A stretch of 64,000 bases of DNA, from contig NZ_JAPDPI010000002.1 in assembly GCF_026013615.1 (NCBI RefSeq), positions 1 through 64,000 of the forward strand. Reading direction: 5' to 3'. This DNA is from Plebeiibacterium marinum (GTDB lineage: Bacteria > Bacteroidota > Bacteroidia > Bacteroidales > Marinilabiliaceae). Of this stretch, positions 19,951-30,044 are shown piece by piece (position 1 is the stretch's first letter; the number at the start of each line of letters is the position of its first letter). Position numbers and translations under genes: made by a program. The notes under the pieces are model-generated. The model ran no database searches. It was not told where the DNA came from and worked only from the letters and a program-made list of their open reading frames with translations.

Positions 19951-21447
19951 TTAATCAACGTTATCATGCAAATAAGGATTATCACGAACAATTTTTGTTC
20001 TCCCATCCTTACCCTCTGAAATAGTAAACCTGGATACTTTATAATCCCCTTCATCCTCCTGAACAGGATTTATTTTAACCCTTTTTCTTTTATAAGCAGG
20101 TATATTCTCCAGGCGCTCAATATACCTATCATCCTCCATATCTTCCGGAGTGATACTAAACCGTTCTCCTATACCTGTAGCAATTTGACTACGCTGGTAT
20201 TGGTCTCCTGTATATGACTCTGGTTCTTTAACTTCCTTCTTGCGTGGTGTTGACTTATAGAACATATTTATACGCTCATCTTTGGCCTTTTCTATCTCAT
20301 CAAAATCAATCACCCGGCTTTGCCCCTCATCCATTGCTTCATCGCCTATGCCCAAATCCAGCTCCAAAGGCTCCTCATCAACTGTACTAACGAAATCACT
20401 TGTAATTTCTGATTCCCCATCCAATGAAAACTTTTGGACTTTGGGCTCATTCCTTGCCGAAAACTCGGCAATATTACGCGTATTAAAACCCGTGGCAATA
20501 ATGGTTACATTAACCATATCTTTTAAGTGTTCATCAGAACCCGTACCCCAAATAATCGATGCGCTGGCACCAACTGTATCCTGAACAAAGTCAGTCACTT
20601 CACCCACCTCATCCATAGTAATCTCATCAACTCCGGATGTGATATTCAGAAGAATATTTTTTGCTCCCCGGATATCGTTACTATTCAACAATGGTGATTC
20701 TAAAGCTTGCTGTATAGCCATAAGCGCCCGATTTTCTCCTGAAGCAGAAGAACTACCCATAATAGCCACACCACTATCCTTCATCACAGTTTCAACATCG
20801 GCAAAATCAACGTTTATATATCCATGCACCGTAATTATCTCAGCAATCCCTTTAGCCGCAGTAGACAATACATCATCCGCTTTGGAGAAGGCATTTGACA
20901 ACTTAAGGTCTCCATACATTTCCCGTAACTTTTCATTATTGATCACCAAAAGGGAATCAACATTTTTCTCCATTTCGGCAATCCCGTCAAGGGCCTGATT
21001 TATCCTTAATTTTCCCTCAAACTTAAACGGAATGGTAACAATACCTACTGTTAGGATTCCCAAATCACGTGCAGCTTTTGCAATTATAGGCGCTGCACCG
21101 GTTCCGGTTCCTCCTCCCATACCTGCAGTAATAAAAACCATCCGGGTATTATCCTTCAGAACATTCTCAATATCTGTAAGATTCTCTATAGCTGACTGCT
21201 TTCCCTTTTCGGGCTTATTACCAGCTCCCCTCCCCTCTGTCAGTGATTCTCCCAATTGAATCTTTACAGGAACCGGACTATTTTCCAATGCCTGGGCATC
21301 AGTATTGCACACCAGGAAATTAACATCCTTGATACCCTGACTGAACATGTGATTTACCGCATTACTACCACCTCCGCCAACTCCAATTACTTTTATGATG
21401 CAGTCGTTGTTTTGAGGCAACTCAAAACTCATCAAATCCTCGTTCAT
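19951..21447 (-). CDS. ftsZ: Cell division protein FtsZ
   Basis: GVGGGGSNAVNHM, FITAGMGGGTGTGAAP tubulin signature. Confidence 0.97.
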   Translation of the reverse strand: MNEDLMSFELPQNNDCIIKVIGVGGGGSNAVNHMFSQGIKDVNFLVCNTDAQALENSPVPVKIQLGESLTEGRGAGNKPEKGKQSAIENLTDIENVLKDNTRMVFITAGMGGGTGTGAAPIIAKAARDLGILTVGIVTIPFKFEGKLRINQALDGIAEMEKNVDSLLVINNEKLREMYGDLKLSNAFSKADDVLSTAAKGIAEIITVHGYINVDFADVETVMKDSGVAIMGSSSASGENRALMAIQQALESPLLNSNDIRGAKNILLNITSGVDEITMDEVGEVTDFVQDTVGASASIIWGTGSDEHLKDMVNVTIIATGFNTRNIAEFSARNEPKVQKFSLDGESEITSDFVSTVDEEPLELDLGIGDEAMDEGQSRVIDFDEIEKAKDERINMFYKSTPRKKEVKEPESYTGDQYQRSQIATGIGERFSITPEDMEDDRYIERLENIPAYKRKRVKINPVQEDEGDYKVSRFTISEGKDGRTKIVRDNPYLHDNVD

Positions 21448-21490
21448 ATTGAATTACTTTTCTCTGTTAAAAAAAACAATGCCAAAACCT

Positions 21491-22831
21491 TTACATTTCA
21501 ACATCTTTCTCATCAAAAATTCCTGCAAAAGTTTTCTTAAGGTTTCCAAACAGATCACCTGTCATTTCTGTTCTTTCCTTTCTCTTCTTCTCCTTTTTCA
21601 CAGAAGGGGATTTCTTTGGTCTTTCAAAATCCTCCTCAAACTCATCAGGGAAAAGTTCTTGCTCAACCACTTGCTTAACAGGACTCTCCATCGCGGTAAG
21701 CAGCAAACCTATACTGGTTGCATACATTGATTTATCAGCTTCCTCAACACTATTAGAGTTGATATATTTATTTGGTAAACCTAAACGAACTTCAAGACCT
21801 GTTCTATATTTAACTAATTGAGGAAGATGCTTTAACAAGGCTCCACCACCGGTAACAACGATACCGGCACCAAGTTTATCATATAGCTTTGACGCTTCAA
21901 TTTGATATATCACATAATCCACAATTTCTTCCATCCTGGCCTGAATAATGTATGCCAATGACTTAAAAGAAATCTCCTTTGACTCCCAACCTTCTATTCC
22001 AGGGATTGTAACCACCATATCTTCCCTTTCAAGATCCCCCAATGCAGAACCAAACTGCTTTTTCAAAGACTCGGCCTGTTTATATAATACAGAACAACCT
22101 TCTTTAACATCTGAAGTAACCACATTTCCACCTAATGGTATTACAGCAGTATGCTGAATAACTCCATCATAAAACACAGCCACATCTGTTGTTCCGCCAC
22201 CAATATCCACCAGCACAACACCGGCTTCCTTCTCTTCTTCGGTTAAAACCGCACGTGCCGAGGCCATTGGTTCAAGAATCAGCTGATTAAGCTTTAAACC
22301 AACCCGATTAATGCATTTTTCTATGTTATTTACAGACGCAATCCTTCCTAAAACAATATGATAATTGCCTTCTAACCTTCTACCTGACATCCCAATAGGA
22401 TTTTTAACACCTGCTTCGTTATCCACAACATAATCCTGAGGAAAGACATGCAAGATATTTTCACCTGCCTCCAAAGGAATTTTGTAATTGTCTTTAAAAA
22501 GGTGATCTACATCAAACTGTGTAATTTCAAGATTAGTTTCTATATAGCGATAGCCACGGTTCTGCAGGCTCTTTATATGTTGACCTGCTATACCTACATA
22601 TACATCATATAGCTTTATACCGTATTTTGACTCAAGATTAAAAACGACATCTTTAATCGCATTAACGGTTTCTTCGATATTTAATACTACACCACGTTTT
22701 ACACCTGTTGAAGGAACTTTTTCTATTCCAACAACATTCAATCTTCCACTGTCATCCTTTTGTCCAACAACAGCTACAATTTTGGTGGTTCCAATATCGA
22801 TAGCAGCAATTAAATTGGATTGGTTGCTCAT
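21491..22831 (-). CDS. ftsA: Cell division protein FtsA
   Basis: AAIDIGTTKIVAVVG, VVLVDIGGGTTDVAVF, GIVVTGGGALLKHL; adjacent to ftsZ. Confidence 0.95.
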   Translation of the reverse strand: MSNQSNLIAAIDIGTTKIVAVVGQKDDSGRLNVVGIEKVPSTGVKRGVVLNIEETVNAIKDVVFNLESKYGIKLYDVYVGIAGQHIKSLQNRGYRYIETNLEITQFDVDHLFKDNYKIPLEAGENILHVFPQDYVVDNEAGVKNPIGMSGRRLEGNYHIVLGRIASVNNIEKCINRVGLKLNQLILEPMASARAVLTEEEKEAGVVLVDIGGGTTDVAVFYDGVIQHTAVIPLGGNVVTSDVKEGCSVLYKQAESLKKQFGSALGDLEREDMVVTIPGIEGWESKEISFKSLAYIIQARMEEIVDYVIYQIEASKLYDKLGAGIVVTGGGALLKHLPQLVKYRTGLEVRLGLPNKYINSNSVEEADKSMYATSIGLLLTAMESPVKQVVEQELFPDEFEEDFERPKKSPSVKKEKKRKERTEMTGDLFGNLKKTFAGIFDEKDVEM

Positions 22832-22835
22832 CTTA

Positions 22836-23570
22836 TTACTTTTTTGTACAAATTATCTGATCCTTATACTTCAAATTAATTTCTCTGTAATTATTCCATT
22901 CACGAGGGTGAAGCCCATGTGTATAAAACGCATAGAGATTCCTCATTTTTACGGCATAATTTTCAAGCGAACCCAGATAAACAATCTGGTCGCCCACTCT
23001 GGGAGCCAAAGAAAACTCCCCATTATTTTCAACATATATTTGTTCAATCTGCGAATTCCAAAAAGGATCACCTTCAATGAAACGGGCAAATTCAATAATT
23101 TCATTTAAACTATCCAGTGTATTAACATGACCACTTAACACAAGAGTATGGGCAGCAAACTGATTTGATAATGGCATTTTTTCACCTTCCTCATCAATAT
23201 AGTATGAGTCGTAGCCAGAAAACACTCTTAACAAAGGTTTTCTTTGTCCAATAAAAACGTTCAGATTTCCACCAACAGTACAATAAGCCTCACACTCATT
23301 GATGGCATCATGCTTTTTCAGAAACGTCTCAATTTCTTCACAGTTTATATTTTCAACTTCACCTCCCAACAAGCGAGGATATTTATTTAATAAAACACTG
23401 CGTATCTGCGTCGAAGTCACGAACTGTGCATTAACACTATCTTTAACTTCTACAAGAACATGCGAGCAGACAACTTCACTTTTCCCTTTTGAAACAAATG
23501 CAAAAACAACAGGAAAAAATGCAATCAAAAGCATCCAAAGACTAATATTTCGTATTTTCTTAAAATTCAT
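22836..23570 (-). CDS. ftsQ: Cell division protein FtsQ
   Basis: Single N-terminal TM, POTRA/FtsQ-like region, position between murC and ftsA. Confidence 0.85.
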   Translation of the reverse strand: MNFKKIRNISLWMLLIAFFPVVFAFVSKGKSEVVCSHVLVEVKDSVNAQFVTSTQIRSVLLNKYPRLLGGEVENINCEEIETFLKKHDAINECEAYCTVGGNLNVFIGQRKPLLRVFSGYDSYYIDEEGEKMPLSNQFAAHTLVLSGHVNTLDSLNEIIEFARFIEGDPFWNSQIEQIYVENNGEFSLAPRVGDQIVYLGSLENYAVKMRNLYAFYTHGLHPREWNNYREINLKYKDQIICTKK

Positions 23571-23711
23571 TTTACAAGGCCTGTATAAACCCTTTTAAAT
23601 ATAAACTTAATAACACACACCAGATAATCACTCATCCCTTATTTATAAACATTTACCAAAAATTTATTAACGTTTTGGCAAAAATCAATTCCAATATTTG
23701 TAAAACTCACT

Positions 23712-25100
23712 CTACAAATTGAACTTTTCTTTATAACTCTGTGTGATTTTGTCAATTTCCTTATCAATATCTCCTGCCCCCATCATCAATAAAACCTCAG
23801 GCTTCAATTGCTCCAAATTCTCAAACAATCCTTCTTTCGACGACAGTTTTTTCACAGGCAGATCAACCAATCCCAAAATCATATCAGAATTCACCCCTTC
23901 CATAGGCAACTCCCTTGCCGGATAAATATCCAACATCACCAACTCATTGAGCAGGCTTAAGCTCTGGGCAAATTCTTTATGGAAGTCATTTGTTCTTGAA
24001 AACAAATGAGGTTGAAAAACCCCGGTGATTTTTTTTTCAGGATACAATGCCCTTACTGAATTTACAGTTGCTTTTATTTCTTCCGGATGATGGGCATAAT
24101 CGTCTATCAACACAAAACCTTCTGTTTTAATCCTGTAATCAAACCGCCTCCTGATACCCTTAAACTGCGGCAATGCAGTTCGCAACTCCTCAGATGTTGC
24201 TCCACACAACAACGCTGCGGCACAGGCTCCTACAGCATTTTCAACATTTACTAAAGCAGGAATACCCAACTTTAAACCACAACACTTTTCTTCAGGAGCA
24301 TATAAATCAAAAACATATAAACCTCCTTCAAGCCTTATATTGTCGGCATAAAAATCAGCTGACGCATCACTTAAAGAATAAGTAAAAACAGAAACGCCCT
24401 CTCTTTTTGGAAACTCAAGATCAATTTCTTTTTTTGTCAACAAAATTCCTCCTGCCTGAACCAAGGAAGCAAATTCCTTAAACGACTCCTTAACTGAGGC
24501 ATCTGTTCCATAAATATCTAAATGGTCAGCATCTGCAGATGACACCAACGCCAAAAAAGGCGTTAACTGCAGAAACGACCGATCGAACTCATCAGCTTCT
24601 AAAACAACATAATCTGATTTTGCAGAAGTCAATAAGTTGGTTTTATAATTTTGAGAAACCCCTCCCAAAAACGCACTACAATCAACACTGGACTGTTTCA
24701 ACAAATGCGAGACCATAGTTGATATGGTTGTTTTTCCATGCGTTCCGGCTACACATACACCTTTATGCTCCCGGGTTAACATTCCCAACACCTGAGAACG
24801 CTTCTTTACCTCAAATCCATTATTAATAAAAAAACACAACTCACCATGATCCCTCGGAATAGCCGGAGTATATACAACAAGTGTTTTTTCGACATTCTTA
24901 TATTCTTCGCTTACACTGGCTATATTATCTTCAAAATGTATTTCAATCCCCTCTTTTTCCAATTCGCCAGTAAGAATGGTAGGCGTACGATCATATCCTG
25001 CCACACAAAAGCCATTAGCTTTAAAATAGCGGGCCAGGGCACTCATTCCAATTCCCCCAATCCCTACAAAATAAACATTCCGAATCTTCTGTAAATCCAT
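23712..25100 (-). CDS. murC: UDP-N-acetylmuramate--L-alanine ligase
   Basis: GIGGIGMSALAR, VAGTHGKTTISTM, DDYAHHPEEIKAT. Confidence 0.97.
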   Translation of the reverse strand: MDLQKIRNVYFVGIGGIGMSALARYFKANGFCVAGYDRTPTILTGELEKEGIEIHFEDNIASVSEEYKNVEKTLVVYTPAIPRDHGELCFFINNGFEVKKRSQVLGMLTREHKGVCVAGTHGKTTISTMVSHLLKQSSVDCSAFLGGVSQNYKTNLLTSAKSDYVVLEADEFDRSFLQLTPFLALVSSADADHLDIYGTDASVKESFKEFASLVQAGGILLTKKEIDLEFPKREGVSVFTYSLSDASADFYADNIRLEGGLYVFDLYAPEEKCCGLKLGIPALVNVENAVGACAAALLCGATSEELRTALPQFKGIRRRFDYRIKTEGFVLIDDYAHHPEEIKATVNSVRALYPEKKITGVFQPHLFSRTNDFHKEFAQSLSLLNELVMLDIYPARELPMEGVNSDMILGLVDLPVKKLSSKEGLFENLEQLKPEVLLMMGAGDIDKEIDKITQSYKEKFNL

Positions 25101-26180
25101 TTATACTAACTTCAATATTTCATCAACAATTTCATTTGCAGCATCAGGCTTGGCAAACTTAACTATATTCATTTGACAAGTGCTCATCCTGTCATCATCC
25201 TGTACCAACTCCAAAACCTCGCCAATTAACCTTTCCCGCACCTCACTATCTTTAACCAAGATTGCGGCACTTTCTTTAACCAAAGCTATCGCATTTTTAG
25301 TTTGATGATCTTCAGAAACATTTGGCGAAGGAACAAAAACCACTGCTTTTTGCAACAATGCCATTTCTGAGATAGATGATGCCCCTGCCCTGGAAACAAC
25401 TACATCAGCCAATGCAAAGGCAGCTTCCATCTTATCGACGAATGCCATAATTTTTACATTTTTATTTTCCGGGACTGCCTTTTTTATATCTTCATAATAA
25501 AACTTGCCTGTCTGCCATATCAACTGAATATTCTGATCCAATAGTTTTTGATAACCGGCAAGAACACCTTCATTTACAGATCTAGCCCCCAAACTACCTC
25601 CTGTAACAAAAACAACTCTCTTATCCGGATCTAAATCAAAATACTTTGCAGCATCCCTCTTTTCAATCTTCTTTAATAAATTCTGTCTGACAGGGTTTCC
25701 TGTCAGAATTATTTTATCCTTTGGAAAAAACCTTTCCATATCGGGATAAGCCACACAAATCCTGCTTACTTTTTTGGATAATATTTTATTGGTAACACCC
25801 GGATACGAATTCTGCTCCTGGATAACACAGGGGATATTTCTATTGGATGCTACTCTTAAAACAGGACCACTGGCATACCCTCCAACCCCAACAACTACAT
25901 CAGGATTAAAATCTTTCACCACCTTTCTGGCCTTTAACATACTTGATGCCAGCTTAAAAAAGAAAGTAATATTCTTAAACGTCAACCTACGCTGAAACCC
26001 AGCCACAGGAAGACCCACTATTTTATATCCGGCTGCCGGCACTTTTTCCATTTCCATCTTACCTTCGGCTCCAACGAAAAGAATGTCTATATTTTTATCT
26101 CTTTGTATAAGCGCATTGGCAATAGAAACTGCCGGAAAAATATGTCCCCCGGTTCCTCCGCCACTAATTATTACTCTCAT
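25101..26180 (-). CDS. murG: UDP-GlcNAc:lipid I GlcNAc transferase MurG
   Basis: ISGGGTGGHIFPAVSIA, VVGVGGYASGP, VTGGSLGA. Confidence 0.97.
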   Translation of the reverse strand: MRVIISGGGTGGHIFPAVSIANALIQRDKNIDILFVGAEGKMEMEKVPAAGYKIVGLPVAGFQRRLTFKNITFFFKLASSMLKARKVVKDFNPDVVVGVGGYASGPVLRVASNRNIPCVIQEQNSYPGVTNKILSKKVSRICVAYPDMERFFPKDKIILTGNPVRQNLLKKIEKRDAAKYFDLDPDKRVVFVTGGSLGARSVNEGVLAGYQKLLDQNIQLIWQTGKFYYEDIKKAVPENKNVKIMAFVDKMEAAFALADVVVSRAGASSISEMALLQKAVVFVPSPNVSEDHQTKNAIALVKESAAILVKDSEVRERLIGEVLELVQDDDRMSTCQMNIVKFAKPDAANEIVDEILKLV

Positions 26181-26190
26181 ATCCCTTTTA

Positions 26191-26232
26191 AGTTTGAAGT
26201 TGGAAGTATAAAATCTGAAGAGCGAAACTCCT
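26191..26232. repeat. Second heptad-type tract (AGTTTGA AGTTGGA AGTATAA AATCTGA AGAGCGA AACTCCT)
   Basis: Six in-phase 7-mers in the ftsW-murG gap. Confidence 0.6.
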
Positions 26233-26252
26233 TAATCCATACTTCTATAATT

Positions 26253-27434
26253 TTATATTTGCTGAGCTTCTTCCTTTAACCTCTGGGCTTCCTCCATATT
26301 AAACCTGCTTACACTCAAAATTGCGCCCATAGCCACACAGGTAAACAATATTGATGTACCTCCCATACTAACCAAAGGCAAAGGCTGACCCGTTACCGGG
26401 AAAATACCTACAGCAACACCCATATTGAAAAATCCCTGAAAAACGAGCAAATAGGATAGTCCAATAGCTAAAAATGCAGGGAATGTACGCGTACTTCCCC
26501 GAACAATAACACCTGCCCTGAACAAAAATACCACATAGCACATAATAATCAACAGTGCACCCATAGCCCCCCATTCCTCAACAATTATTGCAAAAATAAA
26601 ATCACTATACGGATGTGGCAAGAAATTTCTTTGTTTACTGTTTCCGGGTCCCTTCCCCAAAATACCTCCTGTGGCCACAGCCATTTGGGCCTGGCGCGAT
26701 TGATAGTTTCCATCTGAATCTGCCTCAACCTCATCTCCCCCCACAAAATTTTCGATTCTGGTTTTCCACGTTTCTGCCCTATGTAAAAAAGGCAAATATG
26801 GCGAAGCCAGGAAAACAATAACCACAAAACCAACAACAGCTCCTACTGTTGTAAACAAATATCTAAATGGCACTCGCCCAATAAACATCATCAAAAAGGC
26901 AATAAATCCAATTAAAAATGCTGTAGAAAAATCCTCTGTAAAAATCAGTCCACATACAACTCCCACATAAATCAATATGGGACGAAAAGCATCCCTTGCA
27001 CCGTAATCTGCATCCTGATGGCGCGCCAATGTCCTGGCTATATACATGATCAATGCCAACTTAGCAATTTCGGAGGGTTGAAAGGACAGTCCCAAACCTG
27101 GCACGGTTAACCACCGCGATGCCTGGTTCAAACTCACCCCTGTTACCAGAGTAATAAACAACAGAACTATAGACACCCACAACAACAAGGTAGAATATTT
27201 AGCAAATATCCTGTAATCCATTTGATGAATACCCCAAATAAGTGCAATACCCACACATAAAAACGCAAAATGCTTAAACATGTAATAATAAGTATTTCCA
27301 CCCTGATACTTATATGCCAAAGACCCTGTTGAGCTATAAACAGCAAGCAGTGAAACCGCTGCCAACACAGCAATCACTCCCCATAAGATTGGATCTCCCT
27401 TAAAATATTTTTGAAGACTGGCCTTTATTCCCAT
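26253..27434 (-). CDS. ftsW: FtsW/RodA/SpoVE-family SEDS glycosyltransferase
   Basis: Polytopic; GLSFQPSEIAKLALIMYIA, GILGKGPGNSKQRNFLPHPYSDFIFAIIVEEWG, VTGQPLPLVSMGGTS. Confidence 0.95.
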   Translation of the reverse strand: MGIKASLQKYFKGDPILWGVIAVLAAVSLLAVYSSTGSLAYKYQGGNTYYYMFKHFAFLCVGIALIWGIHQMDYRIFAKYSTLLLWVSIVLLFITLVTGVSLNQASRWLTVPGLGLSFQPSEIAKLALIMYIARTLARHQDADYGARDAFRPILIYVGVVCGLIFTEDFSTAFLIGFIAFLMMFIGRVPFRYLFTTVGAVVGFVVIVFLASPYLPFLHRAETWKTRIENFVGGDEVEADSDGNYQSRQAQMAVATGGILGKGPGNSKQRNFLPHPYSDFIFAIIVEEWGAMGALLIIMCYVVFLFRAGVIVRGSTRTFPAFLAIGLSYLLVFQGFFNMGVAVGIFPVTGQPLPLVSMGGTSILFTCVAMGAILSVSRFNMEEAQRLKEEAQQI

Positions 27435-27435
27435 A

Positions 27436-28776
27436 CTACAAATTCCTTACACACTCTTTAAACAACCGCCCTCGATGCTCATAATTTTCAAACAAATCAA
27501 AACTGGCACATGCCGGAGACAAAAGCACCGTATCCCCCTTATCTCCAAGATAGTAAGCCGATTTAACAGCCTCCTGCATCGAATTTGTCTCAACAATAGT
27601 AGGCACAATCCCCTTAAAGCTTTCCAGCAATTTGGCATTATCAACCCCTACACAAACTAAAGCTTTAACCTTTTGTGCGGCCAACTCTTTCAACTCACCA
27701 TAATCATTCCCTTTGTCAACTCCACCAGCAATCCACACTACTTTTGTTTTCATGCTCTCCAGTGCATACCATGTTGAGTTTACATTTGTAGCCTTTGAGT
27801 CATTAATAAATTCCATACCCCGTACAGAAAGCACCCTTTCAAGACGATGCTCTACACCCTTAAAACTCAGCAAGCTTTCCCTGATCACAGGTTTGCGGAT
27901 CTGAAACAAACGCGCTACTATACCCGCAGCCATCGTATTATATCGATTATGCTGCCCCTGAATGGCCAATTGTTCTACAAATACACTCATAACATCCTCC
28001 CTTTCTTTAAATTGGATTTCGTCATTTATACAAAAGGCTCCCTCACTAACTTCCTTAAAATTTGAAAAAGGAAACTGGCGAGCCTTTATATCTCTCTTTG
28101 CCAGTTCCTTTGTTATATTTTCATCATCCAGACAATAGATGAAACAATCATCATTTTTTTGATTTTGGACAACCCTAAACTTACTCTGGATATAGTTCTC
28201 CATCTTATAATCGTACCTATCCAAATGATCAGGTGTAATATTCATCAACACTGCTATATCTGCCCTAAACTGATACATCCCATCAAGCTGAAAACTGCTT
28301 AATTCCAAAACATACCATTCTTTATCATCTCCCAAAGCAATCTGACGGGCAAGGCTTTGTCCAATATTGCCAGCAAGACCTACATTCACCCCTGCTGTTT
28401 TTAAAATATGATAGGTAAGCAAGGTTGTAGTAGTTTTTCCATTACTTCCAGTAATGCATACATATTTAGCCTTACTAAACCTGGATGCAAACTCAATCTC
28501 AGAAATAACCTCAATGCCCTTTTCCCTTAATTCTCCAATCATAAGAACTGTATCCGGAATCCCAGGACTTTTAACTACAACATCAGCGTTAAATATTTTC
28601 TCTCTGGTATGCTGCTTTGATTCATATAAAACCCCTGCATTATCCAATTCATCCTTAAATATATCCTTTAGCTCCCCCAAGTCAGACACAAAAACATCAA
28701 AACCCTGCTTTTGCGCCAACAAGGCAGCACCAACACCACTTTCTCCAGCTCCTAATATGACAACGCGCTTACTCAT
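27436..28776 (-). CDS. murD: UDP-N-acetylmuramoylalanine--D-glutamate ligase
   Basis: VCITGSNGKTTTTLL, NITPDHLDRYD, FINDSKATNVNSTWYAL. Confidence 0.97.
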   Translation of the reverse strand: MSKRVVILGAGESGVGAALLAQKQGFDVFVSDLGELKDIFKDELDNAGVLYESKQHTREKIFNADVVVKSPGIPDTVLMIGELREKGIEVISEIEFASRFSKAKYVCITGSNGKTTTTLLTYHILKTAGVNVGLAGNIGQSLARQIALGDDKEWYVLELSSFQLDGMYQFRADIAVLMNITPDHLDRYDYKMENYIQSKFRVVQNQKNDDCFIYCLDDENITKELAKRDIKARQFPFSNFKEVSEGAFCINDEIQFKEREDVMSVFVEQLAIQGQHNRYNTMAAGIVARLFQIRKPVIRESLLSFKGVEHRLERVLSVRGMEFINDSKATNVNSTWYALESMKTKVVWIAGGVDKGNDYGELKELAAQKVKALVCVGVDNAKLLESFKGIVPTIVETNSMQEAVKSAYYLGDKGDTVLLSPACASFDLFENYEHRGRLFKECVRNL

Positions 28777-28792
28777 TTACAACCTTTTGCTC

Positions 28793-30025
28793 TTATCTGA
28801 TTTTTAACGTAACAACAGCCAAAACAGCCAATAAAATCCCAACAATCCAGAATCGGGTAACAATTTTTGATTCGGTATATCCCTTTTTTTGGTAATGGTG
28901 ATGAAGCGGTGCCATTTTAAACACTCTTCGCCCTTCTCCATATTTCTTTTTTGTATACTTAAACCAGGAAACCTGGATCATCACAGATATATTTTCCACC
29001 AGAAAGATTCCACATAGAATTGGAATCAATAATTCTGTTTTAATGATGATAGCAAAAACTGCAATAATTCCTCCAAGCGTCAAACTACCGGTATCTCCCA
29101 TAAACACTTGCGCAGGAAAAGAATTGTACCATAAAAAGCCAATAGTTGCTCCAATAAAAGCCGCCATAAAAATCACCAGCTCTTCTGATTGAGGGATATA
29201 CATAATATTCAAATAATCGGCCCAAACTGTATTACTGGATACATATGCCAGAATACCAAGCGTTGTTCCTATTATGGCCGAAGTTCCAGTAGCCAGACCA
29301 TCGAGCCCATCTGTCATATTGGCTCCATTTGAAACTGCTGTAATAATAAAGATGACTGCCAATACAAACACCACCCATCCCCATTTAGCAGCACTTTCGC
29401 CCATAAAGGAAACGAACCATGCATAATCAAAACGGTTATTTTTCATAAATGGGATAGTAGTCTTGGTACTTTTTATATCAACTGTTGCGGGACGTACTTC
29501 TGTTGTGCCATCTTCCAACTGCACCTCTATGGTTTCTCCCGGAACCTTTTCTCTAACAACCACAGAATCATTAAAATACAAAGTTAATCCTACAATTAAA
29601 CCAAGTCCTATTTGTCCTACAATTTTAAATCTCCCGGCTAAACCTTCCTTATTCTTTTTAAATACCTTGATATAATCATCCAAAAAACCAATAGTCCCTA
29701 ACCAAACAGTTGACACAAGCATTAAAATGATATAAACATTATCAAGCTTTCCGAACAATAAAACAGGGATAATAATCGAAGTAATGATAATGATCCCTCC
29801 CATGGTTGGAGTTCCCTTTTTCTCATACTGTCCTTCCAGGTTTAAATCGCGCACTACTTCACCAATTTGCTTTTTCTGAAGCAGTTTAATAACCCTTTTC
29901 CCATAAATTGTACCGATCAACAAAGAAAAGATCACGGCCATCCCTGAACGGAATGATATATATTGAAACATCCCTGCTCCGGGAATATCCATTTGCTCGA
30001 GTAATTCGAAAATATAGTATAGCAT
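28793..30025 (-). CDS. mraY: Phospho-N-acetylmuramoyl-pentapeptide-transferase
   Basis: [49 protein letters not shown]. Confidence 0.97.
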   Translation of the reverse strand: MLYYIFELLEQMDIPGAGMFQYISFRSGMAVIFSLLIGTIYGKRVIKLLQKKQIGEVVRDLNLEGQYEKKGTPTMGGIIIITSIIIPVLLFGKLDNVYIILMLVSTVWLGTIGFLDDYIKVFKKNKEGLAGRFKIVGQIGLGLIVGLTLYFNDSVVVREKVPGETIEVQLEDGTTEVRPATVDIKSTKTTIPFMKNNRFDYAWFVSFMGESAAKWGWVVFVLAVIFIITAVSNGANMTDGLDGLATGTSAIIGTTLGILAYVSSNTVWADYLNIMYIPQSEELVIFMAAFIGATIGFLWYNSFPAQVFMGDTGSLTLGGIIAVFAIIIKTELLIPILCGIFLVENISVMIQVSWFKYTKKKYGEGRRVFKMAPLHHHYQKKGYTESKIVTRFWIVGILLAVLAVVTLKIR

Positions 30026-30044
30026 TTATATAATTATTTAAATG

